This document shows positions 46,226-58,300 of a stretch of DNA of 64,000 nucleotides, piece by piece; the first letter of the stretch is position 1, and each line of letters begins with the position of its first letter. A model generated the notes under the pieces. It made no database searches and had not been told where the DNA came from. It saw only the letters and a program-made list of their open reading frames with translations. A program made the position numbers and the translations under genes. Source of the stretch: Beroe forskalii (taxonomy: Eukaryota > Ctenophora > Nuda > Beroida > Beroidae); contig WFMF01000391.1 in the NCBI GenBank assembly GCA_011033025.1, positions 1 through 64,000 of the forward strand, read 5' to 3'.

Positions 46226-49200
46226 TCGGATCCACCAAGTTCCAGGGAGGGGGAGCACTGTTCAGCACCATCTCCTCAGACACCTTGTCCATATCCACCA
46301 CAATAGGGGGTTGTTGGGGCCGGTACCTCAGGTTACACATGGACGCGTTGATGTAGACACTCTGACCGTCCGTTGTTACTCCGTAATCTGTGGAGTTAGG
46401 TTGAAGGTACATTGTTATCAAGTTGGAAGTTGTTACAAGTTCACAGTTGTTACAGGTTACATGTTGTTATTACATGCCGTAAATCGTAACATATTAGATG
46501 TTGTTATTGAGGAACAAGTTAGAATTAAAAGTTGTTATTTGCGTGCAGCATGAACTGTTTACCTTCGTGTATGTGACCGAAAAGGTGGAACTGGGGCTTT
46601 ATTCGACACTGAACTTCTTTCAACAAGTCCACGCACCTGACAGAAAACAGAATTAATACCTCTTTTCGTTGTGAGTTGAATGCAGAATGGGAGACCGGAA
46701 AAACACTCATGTAGTTCAGTAGATCTAGATGAGTAGATGGATCAATGATTCCTGGGGCTCACACAATCCCGCATATTTTAGCCTTTAAGATGAAATTCCC
46801 AATTTTTCAAATTCTTGCAACTGATTAAAAACTTAATCAGTAGTCAAGCAGTTAGGTACTTGATCACCATATTGTGCACATACTTACTAAGAGAATTATC
46901 ACATCCCTCCTTCCCCTCACTAACCCAGCTCTTGCCCCGTCACTACAGGAATCCCCATGTCCCACGGGGGGACCGTGTGTGATCAGAAAGTCAGTGTCAG
47001 AAGGGATTTGGCGCCACTTTGCTGCACACTCCTCCCCTCGCTCTAAGTTGTACGCCCATCCCCCGAACTCGGGCTGCCTGCAGGGTATATGGGGTAAGGC
47101 TGCATATTATGAGCATTATTTTAGAATCATGATACAGTATGGGAAAGAAGAAATTCTTAAAAAGTTTGGTAACAAAACTCCGTTTTCATCTAGGTCAATA
47201 ACACATCTTCATGTCTTCATACCATGAAGATTAAATTAAACATGGCAAAGTATTTACCACGGAGACCCGAATATCTTGATGCCCCGCACCACGGCAGCTG
47301 TATCCTCCAGGAAAATACAGCTCTGAGAAAGACGTGTAATGAGGTCCTCTCTAACACGGGGATCTATTGGCGACTTGCCACCACCGAAGTAGGAGAATCT
47401 CTCTACTGTCATCGGATCAAATGATAACTCGTGGTTTCCTGCGAGAGGAGGAAATTAACTACAGGACATCTCTTGGTTCTTTCTTGGAGACAGTTACTTG
47501 GAAATGAAGAGATGGTAATGGTCGTGTTACCGCTTACTATAAAGCATATTTCGGCCAAGTGTTAACTCTGCCCTCACTGGATTCATTTTTCTATCTTATA
47601 AGCCATTTCAGTTGACAAAGCTGTAATAGAAGTAAAATAAGAAAATAAAATCATTTATATTATCAATTTACAAAAAAGTGCTCAATGACATGAATAGTCC
47701 ATAGCTTTCAAGAGCTAATAATTCAATTGCCACAATATGACAAAGAAAAGGATGCAAAATAAAGGATAAACTTATAGGTAGAGGAAAAGGTACCAACAGC
47801 TTTCACTTGGTTAATAATATTCACCAAGAAACTGAAGAAAGTGTGCACTGTGCAAAGTTGATGACTTTAAGAAAAGTACTGGTACACATTCGATTTACCA
47901 ATGTGTGAATTGATTCATGGGCTAAAGAAATCTAATCAAAATGGTGGCATATATTTACTATTAATAATTAAATACATTAATTCAAACTTTCAATAGCAAT
48001 TAATAACTTAATTAAATTTTATCAAATAAATAAAACTTCATTTTGTTAAATATTGCGAACATTTCGTTCCATTTTGAAGCTCGGGTCTCCTACAGAAGTA
48101 ATATTCAATATTCATCCTACAATGGTCAATCTTTGCATATTGATCACAATCTTTGGATTAATTTCCCAAGCCCAGGGAGAAACCTCAGAAGAACTGCTGC
48201 CATTAGAAACTGTAGAGGAAGCTCTATCCTCACAAGCAAGTCTGGTGCGGTTCTATGAAAAGTACCTGGAAGACCACAAGCTGATGCGATGTAGGAAGGA
48301 ACGACCCCACCGTCTCCAAGTGTTCCGTGCAGCTCTGGAGAAGATCAGAACACTGAAGTTAGATGAGACAATAACATGGGAAGTGGGGCTGACAGGCATG
48401 TCAGATTTAACAGAAGATGAGAGACATCTACTGAAGATCAGCAGTAACGACACGTTGCAGGCAGCAGAAGATGACGATATGTCAGATGACAGGCTCATGT
48501 CCTTCTTCGGACCTGACATTCCCGAGGCTTTTGACTGGAGGGACCCCTGGGGAGATGGCACTCAGACGTTCGTTAACCCCATCCAGCACCAGTATGAAGG
48601 AAGTTGCTGGGCCCGGTCTGCGGTTGTACCGCTGGAATGCTGGATTAAGAAGCTGACTGGTCGGCTCCTAGAGCTGTCAATTCAGGAGGTCTACGACACA
48701 ACATACGATGGCAAGAACTCGTGGGAAGGGGGGCGGGCCCCTGATGCGTGGCGCAAGATCAAGGAAACCAACAGACTGGGACTCAGATCGGAAATCCCAG
48801 ACAGACCAGGCAACAAACCAACTCCCTACATGAAGGTCATGTACGCAGACACCACCAACATCATGGAGCATTTCAAACTGACACGCTTCAAGTTCGTAAC
48901 ACGTGTCCAGAGCACGCTCGCAGCCATATACGAGAACAGCCCCGTGGCCATTACCATGGAAACGAACAAGCTGCACTTTGCCTCGTACCGCGGAAAGCCG
49001 TACTACAACTCGCTGTGTGACGAGTTCCGGGAGTCAGATCATGCGATGGTCATGGTGGGCTACACAACCAGTGTCTTCGTCATCAGGAACACGTGGGGTG
49101 TGGAGTGGGGGGACAAGGGATACCTCCTCTGGGAGAGACACCACGAGGGACCCAACTGCGGGCTGTTCAAGTCAGCTGCTTACCCCACCATGGAGTTTGT

Positions 49201-50272
49201 TGGTAGAGTCGAGAAGAGAGAAGAAGACGAAGAAGAATACGTTGAATAGGATAAATAAATGATAGAATTCTCAATTCAGTAGTGATATTTCAAGAAATTT
49301 TGATCTAAGTTATGTATTGGTATACGGTACAAATCAGTGATTAATTTTAGCTTATTTCTGTAATTTGTTAAAAATTTATAAACAAAAACATATTAAATCA
49401 TTACTAATTAACGACGGGAAAATAGAAAAGACTCACCTGATATCACTATTTTGATTGGGTGTGGAAGAGAGTCAAGCCATTCTGCGAAGTGATACACTTC
49501 TTTAGGATCTCCAATCTGATAACAGTTATTCATGAAGACAGCTACATTATTGAAAAGTATAATGAGTATAACATATAGATAAGATTGAAAATGAAGTCAC
49601 TGTGAATTCCACATTATTTTCTTGAATTGAGAGTGGATAACACCGATCCACCGATTCCTCACAGAACGACACCAGGAAACCTGAGTAAAGTCGCCCGCAT
49701 GAAGAAGCACATCCCCCTCTGGAATGGGGAATGTGTAGTTGTGCGTCTGGTTGTGTGTGTCCGATACGCACACAAACCGAACCTTCGTAGCAGGGTCATA
49801 TGTGTCGTCATCGCACAACGTGGCTACATCTAATTTCTTCTGGATCTGGAAAATAACGTATTGTACTCTTCTCAAATCTTGGATATAGTCTTCATAAATA
49901 ACTTGATGACAAGGAAAAGCAATATAAGCAGGTGAGCCTGGTATTCTACTGACCTACAGTATTCTATTTCTTAATCGATCCTAAACTCTGATAATAATAA
50001 TATAATCGTCAGGACAAGTTCAAAGAAAAATAATCGATAAACTTATCATATGTATGTATGTATAGCAGTTTCATTATTTTAGCGACATTCGAACTTTGAT
50101 CAATAATCACCTGCTGTTTTCTAAGGATATCACGGTGAAATGTTGTGGGCTTTCGATGCCATTTCGGTTGAATATCCTCCCAGAAGGTTTCAAAGGAGTG
50201 TATGGAGCAAAAACTTTTATTAACATGATTGGAAAACCATTCTTTGGCACTATTCACAACAGTGCCAAACAT
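46041..50272 (-). CDS. MPPED1/2-like metallophosphoesterase, copy A, complete, seven exons
   Basis: Exons: 50272-50111, 49845-49681, 49515-49437, 47438-47258, 47077-46925, 46636-46563, 46387-46041; all GT-AG, phases consistent, 386 residues. The metal-site motifs of the class appear in order: SDTH (82-85), GDVLLHAGDF (98-107), GNHE (136-139), THGPP (229-233), GHIHE (267-271). The His of GHIH is present; I recall mammalian MPPED2 having Gly there with weak activity, so this enzyme may be fully active on phosphodiesters. The C-terminus adds four 15-residue repeats of the QDLPVDSPKTADTTS type after the usual end. The start is uncertain: the ATG at 50272 is shared with copy B, but an AG at the same point just upstream (50327) could be an acceptor for a further exon. 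Intron 3 hosts the protease gene on the other strand. Confidence 0.88.
48122..49249 (+). CDS. Papain-family (C1A) cysteine protease, intronless, nested in MPPED A intron 3
   Basis: 375 residues from the ATG at 48122, chosen because a signal peptide follows at once (LCILITIFGLISQAQG); the frame is open upstream without a better ATG. The propeptide (about 40-130) has an I29-like helix with KERPHRLQVFRAALEKIR, an ERFNIN-type pattern. The mature enzyme starts near DIPEAFDWRD (132-141). The nucleophile is Cys162 in EGSCWARS, with Gln at 155/157 just before it, the His in SDHAMVMVGY and the Asn in IRNTWG. The usual first Cys of CGSCW is Glu, so that disulfide is missing. The acidic tail EKREEDEEEYVE is unusual. 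Expected to act in lysosomes or be secreted. AATAAA overlaps the stop region (about 49253). A 5'-truncated duplicate lies at 61939-62467. Confidence 0.85.
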   Translation: MVNLCILITIFGLISQAQGETSEELLPLETVEEALSSQASLVRFYEKYLEDHKLMRCRKERPHRLQVFRAALEKIRTLKLDETITWEVGLTGMSDLTEDERHLLKISSNDTLQAAEDDDMSDDRLMSFFGPDIPEAFDWRDPWGDGTQTFVNPIQHQYEGSCWARSAVVPLECWIKKLTGRLLELSIQEVYDTTYDGKNSWEGGRAPDAWRKIKETNRLGLRSEIPDRPGNKPTPYMKVMYADTTNIMEHFKLTRFKFVTRVQSTLAAIYENSPVAITMETNKLHFASYRGKPYYNSLCDEFRESDHAMVMVGYTTSVFVIRNTWGVEWGDKGYLLWERHHEGPNCGLFKSAAYPTMEFVGRVEKREEDEEEYVE

Positions 50273-50690
50273 ACAATAACACAGCTGCTGCAATTGATAA
50301 ATAAGTGTCATCACCAGATAAATAATAAATAATTTTTGAGAACTCGACGAGTATCTAATTGGGTAAGGTTCATTTTTGATGCCACAGTACATCTACAGGG
50401 TTGGTAATAAGTCGCCACCCCCCCCCCCTCTCTGCAGCCAAAACCATAGAAATTCAAAACCATAGAAGTATTTGAAACTCGAAGGGGAACCTCAGTCTCT
50501 GTGAAAAGAGAATCTGCGTTGTATGGGCCATGATTTATCTGACATAACAATGGCAAGGATAAGATTTAAAGAAGAATAAGGTCTGAAAGGAAACTACTGG
50601 AATTGAATGGTATGAGAAATATCCTCGATATATACATGATACTATCATACACACTGAAAATAAATTTTACCATCTGCACTTTTTTCAAAT
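48714..50690. repeat. Segmental duplication, copy 1 (partner 61939-64000)
   Basis: From AACTCGTGGGAAGG in the middle of the protease gene to at least 50690, the sequence is a close copy of 61939 to the window end. It covers the 3' half of the protease and exons 1-3 of the MPPED gene. Copy 2 has an extra segment at about 62580-62760. The right end of the duplication lies outside the window. Confidence 0.9.
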
Positions 50691-51109
50691 AACAATAGTT
50701 TGAAAGTAATAGCAAACACTAATAAAATCCTAAATCAACGTACTATATACATCTATGACATTATACCTACAATGAAACATGCCATGTGTCATACAGCTGG
50801 AAATGAGGGTCACAAACAGCCAGAAGTCGGGAGGGAGTCCAATCCTCCAAGGCAAACCTTAAACACAGAATTCTAAAGCATAAAACGCATCAAGGTAGAA
50901 ATACATGTCAGGGCTGCTAAACAATTAACATACAAATTATACAAAATCAAAGTAATTAAGTACATAATATTATCTTTCTTAAATCAACGAAACTTTTGAC
51001 TGTGTACAGTAAGGCAAACTATAATTCATTATGGTAATTCAAGTTATCAAATACAGAATACGTAAAACCGACAATAAAAGATACCTACACTATTCATTAT
51101 AAATTTACT

Positions 51110-51130
51110 AGAAGGCCCGTTGGGCCTTCT
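51110..51130. repeat. Perfect 9-bp-stem hairpin AGAAGGCCC-GTT-GGGCCTTCT
   Basis: A GC-rich perfect hairpin in AT-rich surroundings. A related word GGCCCAACGGGCC occurs at about 11615. No U-run follows on either strand, and a bacterial-type terminator is not expected here. Confidence 0.6.
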
Positions 51131-51939
51131 GGGTCACAGGACACCCGACCCTTTCAATGCTGGCTACAGGGCGCCAGCATATAATTGCCCTATAGTCAGG
51201 ACCCTGGTTTCTTAGACTTGAAAAGTTGAAAAAATGGACATTAAAGTACGCAGTATTTTCAAAATTCATGAGCCACCTGCCACAACGCAAGTTTCATAAA
51301 TAATAATATTGAATTATGAAAATTAATGACAAAAACAATTGAAACGTATGAAATTGGAATAAAATGAACAATTGCGGTTTTTTAAAGTTTGGAAGTGTCA
51401 AATGTGATATCTTACACTAAGTTAGTCATTGATGCAATTTTTTGTTACTGGGGGTGGGGGTGCAACGTAACGAAATTACGAAATATTCACATAAGGGCTT
51501 TGAAAATAAATGAAAGTATAGACCAAATTTTACGATTCCATATTAACCTCGAACAAACAGCTGTTAAATAAGAAGAACTCAAAAATAATGTTTTTTAATC
51601 TTAAGTTCAGATTAGGAGAATAGATGGGCAACAAATTTGAATTAAAAATCAAAATTGTTTGCATTTTTATCTTTTCATAACCCACTTCTAGCTTCAGTAA
51701 ATAATTGAATTCCTCATTCCGTCGAATTCTCGCAGCAAACCATCGAATTGTTTTCTTGAAAGAATTACCGCTAATTTTCATAATGGAACAACTCTTACCA
51801 TTTCTCCTACGACGGTGATAAGTTATTCTTCGGTCAAAAACTTTTTACCGAACTCGAAAATTCTATTGGGAACGTATAAATTATGAATTTCAACAGTGGA
51901 AACGTTTCCAAAATATACAACAACGAAATGGCAGATTCT

Positions 51940-52000
51940 TCGCGAAAATGCACGTGCAGTTTTGCGCGCGCTAGCCCATGTATCCATAGCAACGCGCTCA
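51940..52000. promoter_or_regulatory. Candidate CpG-rich promoter of MPPED A
   Basis: A patch with TTCGCGAA, GCACGTGC and GCGCGCGC and an RFX-like word (GTATCCATAGCAAC) lies about 1.7 kb upstream of the MPPED A coding start, in otherwise AT-rich DNA. Similar patches with CACGTG plus a GTTGCTATG word occur at 11.7 kb. The assignment is by position only. Confidence 0.3.
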
Positions 52001-52393
52001 ACTGGTGAATCAAATCTAAAACTCGATCATGTTTTTCGCGACCCTTTTTCCAACTTTGAGCGTTAACCACAAAAAATCTAAAGCCTTTACTCAAAAAAGA
52101 AGAATGTAGCAATACGAAGACACCTTTTTTCTACCACCCTGCAAAAAATCGCGGGTTTTCAACTCCTAGTTTGTCAGATTTTCTGGGAGAGCGGAGGCTC
52201 CTACTTATAACTACCTCTCTCGATTATAATAATAGATAACATCTAACAAACAGACTTGTATTATATAGTGCATTTAGAAATTTACAGAGCTCAACTTCAC
52301 ATTGTTTTTAAAAGTTAAAATATCATGTTATTAAATGTTATTTATGTACTTCCCTGAATCAGTCTCTAATTCAAATTAACCTCTAATGATGTA

Positions 52394-55300
52394 TTACAAA
52401 TCACCGTCTCCAGATAAACCAATTCCAGAATTATTTGACTGCAAGCTGTCTTTCTTTCCCCTACTTTCCCCTGTTCTTTGGGGCAAATCAAACACATAGA
52501 CAGACTGGTGGGGTTTATAGGAAACATCACACACCGCAGCATTAATAAAAGTGGTAGAGCCGTCAGTGTAGACACCATTGCCTGAAACAATCGATATTAT
52601 CAATGCAATTATCTCTCAGAGTGACCTTCATAATTAATGAAATTGTCAAATAAAATCTAAAAGAACACCTCAACAAAAGTAACTGCTACGAGAAATACTT
52701 TCATACCTTCATGGATATGTCCAAAGCAATGGTAGAGAGGTTTTATTCTTGTTTGGATTTCTTGGAGCAAGTTGACACATCCAGCATTGTCTCCCTTTCG
52801 TGTCAAATCACCAATTGCAGCAGGGGGTCCATGAGTCAGAAGGATGTCTGTGTCAGTTGGGATCTATAACGTTTTCAGTGTGATAGGACACTTTATCAAT
52901 CATTCAAAACATATAATCATTATAGTACTCATCAATTCAGTCTTAAAGTATTGTGTTACATTTTGCAAAATGCAGTGACTTCCTTTTAGATTTAAAAACT
53001 TCAATCATAATCTGAATCACAAATTATGGTTCATTCATTAGTCAAAGGTTTCAATTTCTAAATATTTCAGGTGATACCTTTTTCCAGATTGCATGGATAC
53101 TAGCACCTCTCTGCTTTTGGAATCCACCTAGATGAACAGGTGTCCTGTACATGTAGTTAGATGATTTTTTAATGATGAGGATCTGGTTAAATTTAGATCT
53201 AGAAAGCAAGAAAAACTCTTTCTGCTCAAACTTACCAATTTAGCAATTTATAGTTTGATACCATTAAAAGTTGAGCACCATGGACCAGGCATGGATCCAG
53301 CCCAGAATTTTTGGGGGCGTGCAAGTTTGAGCTCACTCGGCGCCGCTTCGCGGCGCCTCATTCGCAGTAAGTGGGTTTTTCGAAAATAAAGATAATTCAA
53401 GTATGTATTAGCAGGGGCCTGGGGGCGGCAGCCCCCAGAAGCCAGAGGTCTGGAATGTTAAGCAATGTCATCTAAATAGGGTTTTTGCATTGTTTTCATC
53501 TCAAGAGCTTCATCGTTGTAGTCGTACTCAATTTCACTAAATATATTCACAATCAAAAGAAAGAAAGAACAGCAGGGGTTTGGGGGCGGCAGCCCCCAGA
53601 AGCCAGAGGTCTGATATTTAAAGAAATGTCAAATCAATAAAGTTTTTGCATTGTTTTCATCTCAACAGCTTCATCGTTGTAGTCGTACTCAATTTCACTA
53701 AATATATTCACAATCAAGGAGAAAGAAAGAACAGCAGGGGTCTGAGCCCTGAAGGCGGCAGCCCCAGAAAGCCAGAGTTTGGGAAGAAACTAAGAAACAG
53801 TTTTGGAAGAAACAAGTGAAGAAGTGACAACAATAGCGTATTTCCATTCAATTGATACTTTTATGTTGTCCCCAAACCAATAATTCAGTTCATGTAAAGC
53901 TTGTCCTTGAAGACAATTACTTCAGCATCTGATGTTCTCATTGGTATCCATCATTGAAGCATCCTTCAGGCCCACACAGCCACACTGAATGGAAGGCCAT
54001 CGATTTCTGACGAATGCTATTCTAGATACTTGACAGTTGACAAATAAGACTTTTCATGGATCGGAATTTATAACCTTATGTTTAAAAAGCTATTAATTTT
54101 CATAAATTCTTCAGTCCTTTTTCGGAATTCATTTTAAATTCTAATGATGCTTCAGTTTGAAATCTTTGAATTGCACGCCCAGAGCACGCCCCCAAATTTT
54201 CGTTTGGGGGCGTGCGCACGCCCCCAGCACGCCCCCGTGGATCCATGCCTGCCATGGACCTGTAAAATTCTGTGTTCTCCAATGGTATGTATTAAATTAA
54301 GTGGTTGCCCAAAATACATTAACATAAATATTTCAATCACACCTATATTGGTACAATACTAACCAAAGATGCTTACCAAGGTGATCCATAAATTTTGTAA
54401 CCATGAACATCAACACTTTCATCTTCAATATAAGTAAAATTAGTGAACTCATCAAGCAGTTCTTGCTTGTCAGCAACTCCTAACTGAAAATTGAGAAATT
54501 ATGTATATCACAAACAATCTACTAATTATGAAAATGGAAAATAGGGTAGAGCGGGGTAACTTTGAACGATTTTTGAGTTTTTCTAACTGCCCTCTGAGAA
54601 TAGAACACATGCCAAAAAGTTTGTGTGTTCTTGTAACCATTAGGGGCCCTGGCTAATAAACCTGGTATATGAGATGTGTCAGATTGTTCTAACAGAGCCA
54701 TGATCACGTGATCAAATTTGCAACTAACTTGTTCAAAGTTACCCGGCTCTGGGGTAACTTTGAACACCCAATTAAACCAATTAGAAGCCTCCTGGATATA
54801 TATTTTTATGTTTAGGACAAATTCTGGGTCCATGAAAAGTTCATTACCACATAATTCATTTCATCAATTCAGATTGTGGAACCATAGCCGCCCATTCAAA
54901 AGTGTTGTTCAAAGTTACCCCAAAAAATTTTTTTGTGGTTTTTGCTTCGAATTGTGCTAAATTGTATTTAAAATATACTAATGATGCTTCTTATATGCCA
55001 TTCTTACAAAAATACCTTTGACCAATGAGATTTGACCACTTTTGAAAAGTGTTCAAAGTTACCCCATTCGCTAATAATTTTTTTCCAGATAAAATTTTGC
55101 ATGAGGTCCTCTAGATTAAGATTTGGCTAGCCAAGGTCAACTTTCAACATGTATCTACTTAATTATTACAAAAATAAAGCCCCATTATTGATGTCTGGGC
55201 AAATTTGAGGTGGATCAAGGCCTTTGAAAATCAAATCCATGAAAGCATAAATAAGAAATTGCCTGCATGAAAATATCTGAACAAAACTCAAACAAATTCT

Positions 55301-58300
55301 CAAACAAAACACATTCCTGATGCAAGATATAATTTGACAAAAGTTTACGGATATTTGAGTATACAAGTAGGCTTAATATTACCAAATCTGAACGTATAGC
55401 CGAAAATATCGATTTGAAGGACTTTTCCATGAAATTGTTAGCAACAAGCAATAAAGAAACCAAATGACTTCTATATGTGGCAGAATTGTTCTAAATAAAA
55501 CCCGTTTGTTGAATGTAGGAAATAAGGGAAGTGATATATGGAAGCAAATCGAATTGATTTATTTGCTGTTCAAAGTTACCCCAGGAAAATTCAAAGTTGT
55601 ATCCATTAGTTACCATTAGTATCCGTGGTAACTGGGTGGATACTGGTGGATACTATGGTGGATACTAAATGTCAGATTTAGTATCCACGGATACTAATGG
55701 ATACAGTAGTCTATTTTTTAATAAATAGTATCCACCGTGGATACTAAATTAGTATCCACTAGTTACCATTAGTTACCATCAGTTACCATTTAGTATCCAC
55801 CCAGTTTCCACGGATACTAAAATTGCCGTTAGTTACCATTTAGTATCCATTAGTATCCACTGACGAATTAGTATCCATCAGTTACCACCACTTTGTAAAA
55901 AATCAATTTTCGTGGATACTGGAGCCCAAATTTGGTAACTAATGGTAACTGTTGGTAACTAAATGGTAACTAAGTGGTAACTGGGTGGATACTAAATGAA
56001 ATAGTATCCACAAAATAAAATTTATTACCAAAACCAGAATAGCTGTGTACAAATGTGAATTTTAGAAATTAGTTACCACCACTTACAAGCCCCTGCCGCT
56101 CCGTAAAAATATCATTCGCATTAATGAGGTGTATTTATTAGCCCTATACTCAGTTACCATTAGTATACACGCAGTTACCATTAGTATCCACCCAGTTACC
56201 ATTAGTATCCACCGAGTATCCATTAGTATCCACACAGTTACCATTAGTATCCACCCAGTTACCATTAGTATCCACCCAGTTACCATTAGTATCCACCCAG
56301 TTACCATTGTACCCAGTTACCATTAGTATCCACCCAGTTACCATTAGTATCCACCCAGTTACCATTAGTATCCACCCAGTTACCATTAGTATCCACCCAG
56401 TTACCATTAGTATCCACCCAGTTACCATTAGTATCCACCCAGTTACCATTAGTATCCACCCAGTTACCATTAGTATCCACCCAGTTACCATTAGTATCCA
56501 CCCAGTTACCATTAGTATCCACCCAGTTACCATTAGTATCCACCCAGTTACCATTAGTATCCACCCAGTTACCATTAGTATCCACCCAGTTACCATTAGT
56601 ATCCACCCAGTTACCATTAGTATCCACCCAGTTACCATTAGTATCCACCCAGTTACCATTAGTATCCACCCAGTTACCATTAGTATCCACCCAGTTACCA
56701 TTAGTATCCACCCAGTTACCATTAGTATCCACCCAGTTACCATTAGTATCCACCCAGTTACCATTAGTATCCACCCAGTTACCATTAGTATCCACCCAGT
56801 TACCATTAGTATCCACCCAGTTACCATTAGTATCCGCAGTTACCATTAGTATCCACCCAGTATCCAACCAGTTACCATTAGTATCCACTGACCACTCAGT
56901 TACCATTAATATCCACACAGTTACCATTTGTATCCACCCAGTAATTACCATCAGTATCCAGTATCCACCCAGTTACCATTAGTATGTCAGTTGATAATGA
57001 CATCAGTTACATACAGTTAATGACATCACGTGAAATATTTCTCGAGGCATATCACGTGACCTCTAGTTCTCCGGTGCTGATTTTATCCAGTTCCGATTAT
57101 ATCCAGTGCCGATTTTATCCAGTGCCGTGTTAATATATCATAGTACATGCGCGGCTTTGTCAGGTTGATTCCTCAACTTGAAATTATCAGTAAATATACG
57201 GCTAATATAACTCTGGGCTCTTCATTATCTATGATAATGACGTCATGTAGTTTGTGGATTGGGATGTTTGATATAAGTCGCATGATAAATGTATTTTTAG
57301 TTTATTAAACTAAATAGTTTAAAAAAACCTCGGTTTAAAATACATAATGACGTCAGTCAGAAAAATATCTAGCGCTTTAAAGGTTAGGGTTAGGATCAGG
57401 ATTAGGGTCAGGATTTGTTAGGTTTAGGGTCAGGATTAAGGTTAGGGTTTCGGTTAGGGCCATATTTAGGTTTAGGATACAAACAATTGACCTTTAGGTC
57501 TGTGACGTCACTCAGCCACAGTTATATGGGACACATACCCGGGTCTGACGACGCACAGGTCTGACGACGTCCGCCTATAATTTAAAATACATGTATATTT
57601 GGTATGTGTCCCATATAACTCTGACTGAGTGACGTCACAGACCTAAACGTCAATCTTTTTGTATCCTAAACCTAATTATTGCCCTAACCAAAACCCTAAC
57701 CTTCATCCTTGCCAGTTGCCCTAACCTTAACCAAACCTGACCCTAATCCTGACCCTAAGCTAGATGCGCTTAACTTTATTTTTCTGAGTGACGTCATTAT
57801 CATATATAATGAAGGCTCTAAATTTATATGGGACACTTGCCTTTCCTCGCGCTCTCATTCAACCTTTGGGCCTTGTCAAACGGCCGCAGCCGCCAGGCAT
57901 GGCATCATCCGTCAAAACTGACCCCCCTCACGCACGGGTCTGACGACGTCCGACTATAATTTGAAATATATGTATATTTGGGATGTGTCCCATATAACTC
58001 TGGCTGAGTGACGTCACAGACCTAAAGGTAAATTTTTGTATCCTAAACCTCATTATGGCCCTAACCTTAATCCTGACCCTAAACCTAACAAATCCTGACC
58101 CTAATCCTGACCTTTAAAGTGCTAGATGCGCTTAACTATATTTTTCTGACTGATGTCATTATCATAGATAATGAAGAGCCCAGAGTTGTATGGGACACTA
58201 GCCGTATATTTACTCATAATTTCAACATGAATAATCAACCTGACAAAGCCGCGCATGTACTATAATGATATTAATGGTTAACACAGCACTGGATAAAATC

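Larger units (their letters stand above)
50273..52393. other. Spacer between MPPED C stop and MPPED A coding start
   Basis: A 2.1-kb AT-rich stretch with no coding gene seen. It contains a C run at about 50419-50430, a perfect hairpin at 51110-51130 and a CpG-rich patch near 51940-52000 that may be the promoter of MPPED A. Confidence 0.5.

Noticed and set aside
46010..46258. Separate small protein with LLIALKLLTHLVK repeats
   Set aside because: It is an out-of-frame shadow of the 45-bp repeat at the MPPED A C-terminus.
57386..58115. Telomere or interstitial telomeric repeat (GGTTAGGG / CCCTAACC words)
   Set aside because: The words are degenerate (GGTTAGGATCAGG, CCTGACCCTAA), short, and form part of the inverted arms of the foldback.
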